Positions 41,845 to 50,051 of a stretch of 64,000 nt of DNA are shown piece after piece. Where the stretch lies: the NCBI GenBank assembly GCA_001769805.1, contig MEPO01000032.1, forward strand, positions 62,001-126,000. Direction: 5' to 3'. The stretch's first letter is position 1. The number at the start of each line of letters is the position of its first letter. A model generated the notes under the pieces. It made no database searches and was not told the origin of the DNA. It was given only the letters and a program-made list of their open reading frames with translations. Both the position numbers and the translations under genes were made by a program. The DNA is from Bdellovibrionales bacterium GWA1_52_35 (GTDB taxonomy: Bacteria > Bdellovibrionota > UBA1018).

Positions 41845-44457
41845 CTACCAGCCCTCATGCCCCTCAAAAAAGGTGCCCCCTGTCGTGAATTTGCTCTCCA
41901 CTGCGGCTAGGTGGGGCAGGTTTGGGACGGTGAAGACTATCCGGTACTTTTTGCCTTTTTTCAGACCGTAAATCTCGCTCCGCAGATCATGAGGGCCGTC
42001 GTAATTCGTTTGGGACCAGGGCTCAATTCCCGGGGCTTTGCTGTTCTTTACGAAAATTGCCATCCGTAACTTGAGGTTGCCAGCCGTTGAAAAGTTGGTC
42101 AGCACTCGGAACTCTGCGTGAGTTTTTCCAATGTTACTGACAAAAACTTTCATTGCCGGTCGAGGAGTAATGAACCGAAGGACAGCGGCATCCCCGATGG
42201 AAACCGTACCTTGCTCAGCATCCACTGTTTTGATCCGGACAGTGTAAGCTGTTTCTGGTTTCAGCTCGGAAAGAGAAATAGAAAGATTCCCTGTTTCAAA
42301 AACTTCGGCCTGGTTTGTCGAATTCGTCGAGCCGGGCGAATCTTCCACGAGATGGACTTCAAAAGATTTTCCACTTTCTGCCGCATCCCAATCAAGCTTG
42401 ATACTGTCACTCTGAAGGCCCACACTGCGAAGGTTGAGCACGTCTTGAGGAATGATTCCCGGCGGGGTGCCGACCACCCGAATGAGAGGTTGGGAATAGC
42501 TGCCATTGCGGCTTTTGGCACAGGCAATCAGCGTGTACGGCGTACCGGAACGGAGGCGGACCAGATTGAATTTGGCTTCGTACAGCTTTCCATTCAGGTG
42601 ACCCGAAACTCTCCATCTCAGTTTGTCGCAGGACAATTGTGGATCATCTTCGGTGATCGCATCGAAAGTAAAATCCACCTCGTCGGGGCTGCTCATCATG
42701 ATGCTGAGCTGGGTGGGCGCTAGCCTTGTGATAACCAGATCCGTGATTTCAGGAGCAGTGGTCGTAAAAGTGGTGGTCGTGCTGCTTACTTTTTTGCCGC
42801 GGGCATAAACGCAGAGGCGGGCGGAGTAGGTGGTATTCGCAAGGAGATGATCCAATTTCGTCTGAGGCTTCAAAATGCGATTACCCCCACGCGGGCATTC
42901 TTCCGGTGCGGTGTCGCCCTGATCGACGGCGAGCTGATAAGACAAGGCACCGGGCATGGCGGACCATTCGAGAAGAACACTGCTGGACCTCAAATTTTGA
43001 ATACTGATGAAGCTTGGACTGGGTTGCGTCAGATCTGTGCAGGCTCCTCCTTTGGAAGCAGCCTCGATGTCCAGAGTTCCACCTGACCAGATTTTATCCA
43101 CGGAGCCCTCCGGCAGGAGTTTGGTACAGCCGGTGATTCTCGCGATGATCTGGGAATAGGATTCTTCGGGATAAATGGATTTGAGGAGCGCAACAGCACC
43201 GGTGACCATGGGTGCTGCCATCGAGGTGCCGTTCAGCCTTTTGTACTTGTCTGAAGGGCTGGTGCTGTAAATTTTTTCGCCCGGAGCAGCCAGATGGACG
43301 GAGGTTTGTCCGTAATTCGAAAAGTCGGAGAGTTCGCCCGAAGAATCGATTGCACCGACCGAAATGATATTGTCCAGATCAAAAGAAGCAGGGAAGCAGG
43401 GATCATAACCGTCATTATCCGCTTCTTCGTTTCCAGCAGCAGCGACGACGATCACGCCAGCACTGCGGGCTTCAGAAATGGCATCGTATAAAGGTTGCTC
43501 ATAGCCGGGGCCACCCAGAGATAAGTTGATGACGGCGGCCTTCATGCGAATGGCGTATTCAATCCCCTGAACCACACTCGAAACAGTTCCGGCTCCGTCC
43601 GCATCCAGCACGCGAACGGGCAGAAGTTGGACATTCCAGTTAATTCCAGAAATCCCGAGATTGTTGTTTCCAACAGCGCCGATAATTCCGGCAACATGGG
43701 TTCCGTGCCCGGCTTCGTCGATTGGCTCGGCATCGAAATCATCGAAATTCCAGCCATGGACGTCATCTTCAAATTCGTTCTCATCATTATCAATTCCATC
43801 ATCAGGGATCTCGTTCGGATTGGTGAAAAGATTGGCGGCCAGATCGGGATGGGTCATGTCTATTCCGGAATCCACGATTGCAACCACGACTTTTTTGCTT
43901 CCCGTGAAGCCTTGGGCCCAGACCGGAAGCACGTTCACATGGTAGCTTGAACCGCCTGCCATGTTTTTAGGGCGAAGAGCCCATTGGCTAACATAATCTG
44001 TGTCATTTAAAATATCGGGCAAAACATCGGGGATCGGCTGGACCAGGTGCACGAGTGAATCGGGCTCGACATATTGGACGCCGGAAATTGCGGCGATCTC
44101 TTGAGCAATACGCTTGGGGTCTTTGCCATTCGTGTCCACGCGCAGGAGTTCAAATTGACGGCCGGTCATCAAGGACCGAATGGGTTCATTCTCATTTATG
44201 GAGCCTTCCATGAGGCCACCTAAAATACCCTGGTTTTGCTTTCCCAAAACGGTAAGAATTTTAGATAAAATCGCGTCCCGGGTGGGAAATCCGGAATTTG
44301 TGACTTTGAACGAATGTCCAACTGGAGACTGGGAGTGGGTTTTGATTTTGACAATTAGCCCCGGTTTTTGCCTGGGCTTCGGTGCAGCTGAAACCGGTGC
44401 AACCATGCAGAGACAAAGAACCAGTGTTGGAAGCAGGAAAATGAAGCGAAAAGGCAT
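41845..44457 (-). CDS. secreted subtilase (S8) with propeptide and fibronectin type III-like domains
   Basis: 870 residues from ATG 44457, with GGAG seven bases upstream. A Sec signal is followed by an I9-like propeptide (about 32-140, ending QYVEPDSLVHL). Catalytic residues are Asp196 (VVVAIVDSGIDMTHPDL), His251 (IDEAGHGTHVAGIIG) and Ser412 (LNGTSMAAPMVTG). The calcium-site-like insert DDGIDNDENEFEDD is visible. From about 485, three or four beta domains resembling Fn3 follow (SVLLEWSAMPGALSYQLAVD, SIKLDWDAAESGKSFEVHL). Such tails bind surfaces or polymers. Together with the 33484 protease it points to active external proteolysis. Confidence 0.93.
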   Translation of the reverse strand: MPFRFIFLLPTLVLCLCMVAPVSAAPKPRQKPGLIVKIKTHSQSPVGHSFKVTNSGFPTRDAILSKILTVLGKQNQGILGGLMEGSINENEPIRSLMTGRQFELLRVDTNGKDPKRIAQEIAAISGVQYVEPDSLVHLVQPIPDVLPDILNDTDYVSQWALRPKNMAGGSSYHVNVLPVWAQGFTGSKKVVVAIVDSGIDMTHPDLAANLFTNPNEIPDDGIDNDENEFEDDVHGWNFDDFDAEPIDEAGHGTHVAGIIGAVGNNNLGISGINWNVQLLPVRVLDADGAGTVSSVVQGIEYAIRMKAAVINLSLGGPGYEQPLYDAISEARSAGVIVVAAAGNEEADNDGYDPCFPASFDLDNIISVGAIDSSGELSDFSNYGQTSVHLAAPGEKIYSTSPSDKYKRLNGTSMAAPMVTGAVALLKSIYPEESYSQIIARITGCTKLLPEGSVDKIWSGGTLDIEAASKGGACTDLTQPSPSFISIQNLRSSSVLLEWSAMPGALSYQLAVDQGDTAPEECPRGGNRILKPQTKLDHLLANTTYSARLCVYARGKKVSSTTTTFTTTAPEITDLVITRLAPTQLSIMMSSPDEVDFTFDAITEDDPQLSCDKLRWRVSGHLNGKLYEAKFNLVRLRSGTPYTLIACAKSRNGSYSQPLIRVVGTPPGIIPQDVLNLRSVGLQSDSIKLDWDAAESGKSFEVHLVEDSPGSTNSTNQAEVFETGNLSISLSELKPETAYTVRIKTVDAEQGTVSIGDAAVLRFITPRPAMKVFVSNIGKTHAEFRVLTNFSTAGNLKLRMAIFVKNSKAPGIEPWSQTNYDGPHDLRSEIYGLKKGKKYRIVFTVPNLPHLAAVESKFTTGGTFFEGHEGW

Positions 44458-44615
44458 GGACAAACTCCAATGGATTCAGACGAGTAGCTATTCAAAATCA
44501 CGCAGCATGTCAAATTCAAAGAGGGGCAATATTGGGTCTGATAAGGTATATTATGTTAACCAAATTCTTCGTGTGCAGGAGTTTCGGTATCCGTTAAAAT
44601 ATATACGACAGGAGT

Positions 44616-45623
44616 ATGCTTCCATTGCGGCTTCAAATCAGCATTTTAGCAGTTGTGATGAGCGGCTGCTTGGTTTCGGATTCAGTTTTCGCCGAAAACA
44701 AATGCCTAGCTCAACTCACTTCTGCTTTTCTAAAAGCGACCAGGACCCCGACCGAAGATGAGCTGATTCAGGACGCAGTTAAAAACCGGCGTTTCTGGTT
44801 GGATCCGAAATTAAATGTCCATTTCGAAGCGAACCCCGAACTGGTGCCAGCCCTCGCGCGTCACTGGTACGAATCCGAAGCTCTTCCTCAGTCGGTTTAC
44901 CCAAAGGTGGTCAGCGCCGTTGGGAAAAAACGTGCTCATCTCATGCTGGATCCAAGGATTGTCTGTCGAATTGACCAGTTCCTTGCCTGGAGTACCACGT
45001 TTCTTAAAACTCATCCTGAGGCGACCGCGAATGAACTCCGCTCTTCTTTTGCTGCGAGTCTGGGTCAAACCAAAGTCTTCCGGGGAATGAGGCTTGGAAG
45101 CGCGGTTGAGGCGGCGCAACTGAAGTCCCAGGGAATACTTGCCTCAGGCCTTCGAACTCAAAATGAGCAGTATCTCCGAAATAAAATGAAGCTGGAACTC
45201 GACCCAAGCATCATTGATCACAAAAAAAAACAGGACCACCTGCTCGGCTTTGGAACTGACCTGCGGAACCGGCAAATCAATCGGGGTTTGGACCACTCCA
45301 TGCTCATTTCAACTTCTGATTGGATCGAAATCGCAGCATCAGTTGGATATCACCATCCACAGGCCGTAAAAATGTCCCCTGCCGGCCGTTTGTATCTTTT
45401 TGAAATCGATATCCCGGAGTTTGAGCTGGTCCGTAAAGCTGGCCCGCTTTCCAGCGGCCACGCTTATCGCAAGGGATCCGGAAGTTATCAGATCGGCAAC
45501 AAAAGCATTGAATATGACGAGTTCAAAGTCGAGTCATTTATTCCTTATGAGATTCGGCCCGAATGGATCAGCAATGTGCACCATTATCAGGACGCACCGC
45601 CTAAATGGGAGTTCAAGCGCTGA
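44616..45623 (+). CDS. exported protein with R-S-E type ADP-ribosyltransferase-like motifs
   Basis: 335 residues. The N-terminal hydrophobic stretch holds MSGC, so it may be a lipoprotein, or cleavage may follow SVFA. Three spaced elements match the R-S-E ART fold. Arg156 lies in QTKVFRGMRLGS on a first strand. A Ser-Thr-Ser motif (232-234) is in DHSMLISTSDWIEIA, and a late strand YDEFKVESFIP carries Glu302 and Glu306 as candidate catalytic acids. GRLYLFEIDIPEFELV is the usual strand between. The ribosome site AGGAG is only one base from the ATG. Known proteins with this pattern modify target Arg or Asn side chains using NAD. The assignment rests on motif order, not a close relative. Confidence 0.6.
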   Translation: MLPLRLQISILAVVMSGCLVSDSVFAENKCLAQLTSAFLKATRTPTEDELIQDAVKNRRFWLDPKLNVHFEANPELVPALARHWYESEALPQSVYPKVVSAVGKKRAHLMLDPRIVCRIDQFLAWSTTFLKTHPEATANELRSSFAASLGQTKVFRGMRLGSAVEAAQLKSQGILASGLRTQNEQYLRNKMKLELDPSIIDHKKKQDHLLGFGTDLRNRQINRGLDHSMLISTSDWIEIAASVGYHHPQAVKMSPAGRLYLFEIDIPEFELVRKAGPLSSGHAYRKGSGSYQIGNKSIEYDEFKVESFIPYEIRPEWISNVHHYQDAPPKWEFKR

Positions 45624-45676
45624 TCTTCACGAGATTTTGCATTGAAAAGCCCCTCAGGGTTTGAAATACAAGGTAA

Positions 45677-46819
45677 ATGCTAGCCAAACGAGTCCAACAT
45701 CTAGAAAGCTCCGGAATCCGTCGTCTTTTTGAACTCGGCCTGAAGATGAAAAATCCTGTCGATTTGTCTTTGGGACAGCCGGATTTTGATGTCCCGCCAG
45801 CAGTGAAAAAAGCTGCGATCGAAGCGATTGAAGCCGGTAAAAACCGCTACACTCCAACGGCCGGAATCCCGGAACTGCGAAAGGCACTTTCTGCAAAACT
45901 GAAGGCCGAAGGCGTTCTGACTCATCAGAATGTCATGGTTGTTTCGGGTGGTTCTGGCGGCATCAACCTGGCGCTCTTTGCGATTGCCGACGAGACCGCG
46001 GACGTCTACCTGCTGGACCCCTGCTTTTTAACCTACCCTCAACTCATTAAACTTGTCGGTTCAACGGCCGTCTATGTCTCCACTTATCCTGACTTTCGCG
46101 TCACTCCAGACGGGCTTTTAGCTGCGGTGAACAAACGTGAAGCAGAGCTTGCGGCGCAAGGAATTGCACCCAAACGAAAAATCCTGATCTTCAATTCTCC
46201 GGGAAATCCGACAGGCATCGCGTATTCAGCCGACCAGGTAAAAGCTTTGGCACTGCGTGCCCGCGAGCTGGAGTTCCAGGTCATCAGTGACGAAGTCTAC
46301 GACACGTTCAACTATGATCAGAAACATGCCAGCTGGGGCGAGTTTGATGATCAGGCGATCGTGATCCGCGCTTTCAGCAAAACGGGCGGTATGCCAGGCT
46401 GGCGTATTGGTTATGCAACGGCTCCCACGATTGTTTTTGATCAGATGCTCAAGCTTCAGCAGTTTACTTTCATCTGCATCAATACACCGGCCCAGTGGGG
46501 CTGTTTGAAATTACTGGAAACCGATATTTCTCATGTGATCAATGAATACCGAGGCCGTCGCGAACTCATCTGTTCGCTGCTAGACGAGGCGGGCTTCAAG
46601 TACGTGCGCCCGAATGGGAGTTTTTTCATCTTCCCATTTTACCCGGTTGCCGATGTGGCCCGTTTCAACCAGCTTTGCATAGAACGCGAGCTTCTGGTTG
46701 TGCCCGGGGAGCTTTTCTCGAAACAAAATACCAACTTCCGGCTTTCGTTTTCAGCCAACCCGGAAATCCTCCGCCGTGGGGTGAAGATCCTGTCTGAGAT
46801 TGCCAATGAGCTGTGTTGA
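45677..46819 (+). CDS. class I/II pyridoxal-phosphate aminotransferase (aspartate/aromatic type)
   Basis: 380 residues. SLGQPDFDVPPAVKKAA and NRYTPTAGIPELRKALS are the classic AAT-I N-terminus. FNSPGNPTGIAYSADQV carries the Asn and Pro of the PLP site, and the lysine is in VIRAFSKTGGMPGWRIGYA. The C-terminal arginine region is FRLSFS. It belongs to the AspC/PatA-like subgroup and probably serves amino-acid metabolism. It has an AAGGTAA ribosome site and is followed by a strong hairpin terminator. Confidence 0.92.
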   Translation: MLAKRVQHLESSGIRRLFELGLKMKNPVDLSLGQPDFDVPPAVKKAAIEAIEAGKNRYTPTAGIPELRKALSAKLKAEGVLTHQNVMVVSGGSGGINLALFAIADETADVYLLDPCFLTYPQLIKLVGSTAVYVSTYPDFRVTPDGLLAAVNKREAELAAQGIAPKRKILIFNSPGNPTGIAYSADQVKALALRARELEFQVISDEVYDTFNYDQKHASWGEFDDQAIVIRAFSKTGGMPGWRIGYATAPTIVFDQMLKLQQFTFICINTPAQWGCLKLLETDISHVINEYRGRRELICSLLDEAGFKYVRPNGSFFIFPFYPVADVARFNQLCIERELLVVPGELFSKQNTNFRLSFSANPEILRRGVKILSEIANELC

Positions 46820-46831
46820 TTGTTAAAAAAA

Positions 46832-46860
46832 AGGGGAGTCGACGCTCAATCGACTCCCCT
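46832..46860. terminator. bidirectional rho-independent terminator
   Basis: The 11-bp arms AGGGGAGTCGA and TCGACTCCCCT flank a 7-base loop. On the reverse strand the hairpin is followed by a run of T (forward A at 46824-46831), which suits the small exported-protein gene ending at 46887. On the forward strand it follows the aminotransferase stop by 12 bp. Confidence 0.85.
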
Positions 46861-46886
46861 CTTCTGATTTCAATTTTAATTTTTAC

Positions 46887-47387
46887 TTAAAATTGGCGGC
46901 AAACCAGTCTTGCTTCGTTGCAAACATAGTTTGTTTCGTAATGGAAACAGCTCGCACGTGCAGCTGCTGCTGCGGAGGCAAAACTGTAACCGGTCCCGAC
47001 GTATGAGGTGCGGAACGTCGTCACGGTGCAGGAAAACTGCTGGTAAGAAGGCGGATAATAAGGAGGATAGGCGGGCGGATACGAAGGGGGGTAATGGGGG
47101 GGCGGGTAATGCGGAGGATAAGAAGGTGGATAATGAGGAGGGTAGCCTGGGCGATGATCCCCTCGCCCACCGCGGCCGCGATCATCCCGTCCGCCTCTTC
47201 CGTCTCCACGCCCGTCTCCTCGGCCATTGCCGCGTCCGCCGCGGTCATCGCGTCCAAAGCCTTCGGTTGAGACGGAGTCCTGATCGTAGGTATACTCTTC
47301 GGAAAATTCCTGGGCCTGTGCGGTCCCGTAGCTAAATGCAAAGAGCCCGGAGGCAAAGCCTGCGACGAGTAAAATTTTGCGGTTCAT
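46887..47387 (-). CDS. small exported protein with RG-rich and YPP repeats
   Basis: 166 residues from ATG 47387 with AGGAG upstream. A Sec signal (ends GTAQA-Q) is followed by an acidic segment and an Arg/Gly/Asp-rich stretch (GRGDGRGDGRGGRDDRGRGG). Next come about eight Tyr-Pro-Pro repeats (YPPHYPPSYPP type), and a C-terminal domain with four cysteines (FSCTV, RASCFHYET, YVCNEARLVCRQF). The repeats suggest an extended, sticky surface or periplasmic protein. No family is recognised. The hairpin at 46832-46860 ends the transcript. Confidence 0.7.
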   Translation of the reverse strand: MNRKILLVAGFASGLFAFSYGTAQAQEFSEEYTYDQDSVSTEGFGRDDRGGRGNGRGDGRGDGRGGRDDRGRGGRGDHRPGYPPHYPPSYPPHYPPPHYPPSYPPAYPPYYPPSYQQFSCTVTTFRTSYVGTGYSFASAAAAARASCFHYETNYVCNEARLVCRQF

Positions 47388-47618
47388 TTTTTTCTCCTGG
47401 TAATTGTTTAAACCTGCTGCGGCATTGAGCAAGCGCCATTCCAATTGTGCTGAGTCCGAGATGCCATGAGCTGCTCTATATTGCAGTACAGGCTCGGTTT
47501 TCAGGTCGGAACCAATAGCTGGTGTCCTGATGACTCCAGATTTCCGGGGTTGCCATGAAATTAGGGATCACATTGTTGAGGCTCTGTATCACGCAAAGAA
47601 GTATGTTAGGTCTTTCGG

Positions 47619-48038
47619 ATGAAAAAAATATCCTTTATCACTGCAACCCTGATGGTCATCATGAACTTACTTTCAGCTCAAAGCACCTTGGCCAATTCCT
47701 ATCCCAACGCGATTGCGCCTTTGGAAGCCAAGAGATTATTGGATCAGGGCTCCGCCGTCCTGATTGATATCCGCGAGAAGTCAGAAATTGCACTGGGAAT
47801 GGCTGCGCCGGCTCTCTGGTATCCCAAGTCCACGATTGATGCAGATCTGGAGGGCTTCCTTGCCTTTTTGGCGACACATTCCGGCAAGGAAATCATTCTC
47901 TACTGTCGCTCCGGCAATCGCGTTTCCGCCGTCATCAAGATGCTGACCCCTCGCGGAATTCATGCGTGGAACATGGGCGGATTCGCCGCCTGGGTGGATG
48001 CCAGGTTGCCTACAAAGATTCCTCAGTTTGCTTATTGA
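47619..48038 (+). CDS. exported rhodanese-like protein
   Basis: 139 residues with a Sec signal (ends STLANS). The single rhodanese domain has AVLIDIREKSEIALG, and the active-site loop is LYCRSGNRVSAV with the catalytic Cys. The end is AWNMGGFAAWVDA. Known rhodaneses transfer sulfane sulfur, and exported single-domain forms often handle periplasmic thiosulfate or persulfide. Its stop overlaps the convergent Fic-like gene by 7 bp. No direct partner is adjacent. Confidence 0.88.
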   Translation: MKKISFITATLMVIMNLLSAQSTLANSYPNAIAPLEAKRLLDQGSAVLIDIREKSEIALGMAAPALWYPKSTIDADLEGFLAFLATHSGKEIILYCRSGNRVSAVIKMLTPRGIHAWNMGGFAAWVDARLPTKIPQFAY

Positions 48039-50050
48039 GCCAAGAACATCTGGATTCTGCGACTCACGCAGATGTTCTTGATCGTTTTGTCGAAATCAAA
48101 AAGTTTCTTCTTGCGGATCAGATCCTGATTTTCAGGGCTGAGATAGAACGCTTTTACATCACGGACAAAAGCTGAGGGGTCCTTGGGTGTGAGATCACTT
48201 TCGACCGCGACTCGCCAGAGCTCCGGAATATCGTAATACCTGGGACTGCCTGGATTCCTTGCATGCTCTTCAAGCATTTTCTGGCGAATAGCCAAGAGCT
48301 GACCCTCGCCATTAAGCGCTTCCGGGATGAATTGCTCCGGCTTTAGGAACAAGTCATGATCAAAATCCCGCAAGAAAAGCGGCTTCTCGTTTTGAGCCTG
48401 ATACAGTGCCCGAAAGGTACGGCCGTTATAATCGCTGAACGGATGAATGGATAAGAATTTCTGATATTTTCCGTATCCAGTCGCGCCAGAGTCAGATTTT
48501 TCCACGGATTCAATCAAAAACCCAAGTACTTTGCGCGTCAGCTCTGAATTTTCAAGCGTGCCTGCCGCCTCAGCTGCCCGCAGTTCAGTAACCAGCTCGG
48601 GACTGAGAAGATTCTCGAATTTCCGGTAAGTCTTGGCAGAGGGATATTCATGTCTCCCCAGATAAAGACGCTGCTTTTTGCGTGCTGTGGGATCAGGGAT
48701 TATTTCGACGGAAAGATACGGGTTGGCTTCCAAAGCCCTCTTTTCGAACTCTGTAATCCGGTAATATCCTTTAGCTCCAACCATGATGTCACCACCGGCA
48801 ACAATCGGGGTATTGCGGATATCTGCTGAAGGATTCCCGGAGAGGATTCGATTGATACGCAGCTTCTGCTCGGTAGATCCTTTTGCAATCCCGTCGGGAG
48901 TTTTTGCCGTTGCTTCAACCCAGCGCTCCAGAAGCGGCCGCTGTCCGTCTGTATCGTAACGCCTCCAGGGCTCTCCGGCACCTTGAGCGAGCTCGAGCAT
49001 CAGGTCGTTATAATCGATGAATTCCATGGCACGCGCCAGCTTCTGGCCAAATGGATCGAGTTTGAGAATGTCGGGTATTGCTTTTTCCGTGGGATGAAAC
49101 TCGAGCAAAGATACCTTGGGTCGATGGGGCGCTTTAGTTCCCAGAATTGACTCGAAATCCAACCCGAGCTGCCGTCCTGTCCGGACAAGATATTCGAAAG
49201 TAGAACTGTTCATTTTAAAATCGGGGGCGGATTCCCGGATTTTTTGACTCAATTCTATTGTAATTTCGGGTCGGAAGTACCGTGCCAGTTTGGGCCCGAG
49301 GTCTTGCCGCGAATACAGGTAATTCAGAAACTGATTCCAGATTTTTGCTCTTTCTTCCGGGCTGAGGGGCAGGCCGCGGAATATTTTAACAGTTTCGGGA
49401 TGCTGTTTTTGAACTTCCGGATGGTTCAGGTCGATGAGTCCGTGGGTTTCGAGCATCGCCAATTTGGAGAGTTGCGTGAAAGCGTTGGATTTGACAAAGT
49501 CGTCAGTCAGAACGGGTTTTATCGATTCCAAGGCGCTCGGATCAATGAAATTGAACCAGGTGTTTGAGTCATATTGAAAAAAGCTGTAGCCGCTCTCTCG
49601 AAGCTTGCGGGCAAGCTCGATTTTATCTTTAATTGTTTTTCGCGGGTAGGTACCTTTAATGCCCTTCAATTCTGAAGGCAGGTCCACTGCCACCACGTGC
49701 GTGCCAAAGCCGCTGGAATCCAGTGAATCGAGAGATCCATAATACCCCCCCCCTGCAGCCTGACCTTCAAATTGGGTAATCAGGAAATCCAACTCCCCGG
49801 AGTCCACCTTCCCCTGCCCAAGCCAGCGCTTGGAGTCTTCTTCCTTACTCCAATGATAAAACCGGGAGCCCTTCTGGGCTTTTACGGTTTTGCCCAGAGT
49901 GTATTTGACGGGAGCGGCACCAGAGCCGTCGGTTTCAATCGCAATCACCTCATCGCCTTTTATCTCGATCGAGATTTCGGCCCAGGCCGACACGCTCACC
50001 GAGGAGATCAGAAAAAGCAGGTTCAGAAATATTTTGCGTTTAAATTCCAT
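48032..50050 (-). CDS. exported ART-like + Fic-like protein, paralogue A
   Basis: 672 residues with a Sec signal (ends SAWA-E). About 60-130 looks ART-like: GSRFYHWSKEE with a candidate His66, then AAGGGYYGSLDSLDSSGFG resembling the glycine-tyrosine and serine elements of H-Y-type ADP-ribosyltransferases. Residues 536-547 read HPFSDYNGRTFR, which fits the Fic motif HxFx(D/E)xNGRxxR except that Tyr replaces the usual Gly/Ala. Fic enzymes AMPylate or otherwise modify proteins. The middle region is unlike anything I know. A 9-base G/C run lies in the ART-like codons. It begins one base after the stop of its tandem paralogue. Motif support is moderate, and function in the periplasm or outside is inferred. 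Confidence 0.6.
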   Translation of the reverse strand: MEFKRKIFLNLLFLISSVSVSAWAEISIEIKGDEVIAIETDGSGAAPVKYTLGKTVKAQKGSRFYHWSKEEDSKRWLGQGKVDSGELDFLITQFEGQAAGGGYYGSLDSLDSSGFGTHVVAVDLPSELKGIKGTYPRKTIKDKIELARKLRESGYSFFQYDSNTWFNFIDPSALESIKPVLTDDFVKSNAFTQLSKLAMLETHGLIDLNHPEVQKQHPETVKIFRGLPLSPEERAKIWNQFLNYLYSRQDLGPKLARYFRPEITIELSQKIRESAPDFKMNSSTFEYLVRTGRQLGLDFESILGTKAPHRPKVSLLEFHPTEKAIPDILKLDPFGQKLARAMEFIDYNDLMLELAQGAGEPWRRYDTDGQRPLLERWVEATAKTPDGIAKGSTEQKLRINRILSGNPSADIRNTPIVAGGDIMVGAKGYYRITEFEKRALEANPYLSVEIIPDPTARKKQRLYLGRHEYPSAKTYRKFENLLSPELVTELRAAEAAGTLENSELTRKVLGFLIESVEKSDSGATGYGKYQKFLSIHPFSDYNGRTFRALYQAQNEKPLFLRDFDHDLFLKPEQFIPEALNGEGQLLAIRQKMLEEHARNPGSPRYYDIPELWRVAVESDLTPKDPSAFVRDVKAFYLSPENQDLIRKKKLFDFDKTIKNICVSRRIQMFLAQ
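49745..49753. repeat. 9-bp poly-G/C tract inside paralogue A
   Basis: Nine consecutive C on the forward strand encode the three glycines of AAGGGYYG in the ART-like region. The matching site in the tandem paralogue uses mixed codons and has no such run. Confidence 0.8.
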
Positions 50051-50051
50051 A

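Noticed and set aside
46910-47335. Long forward open frame opposite the repeat protein
   Set aside because: It is a by-product of the RG/YPP repeat codons. The reverse gene has a signal peptide, ribosome site and terminator.
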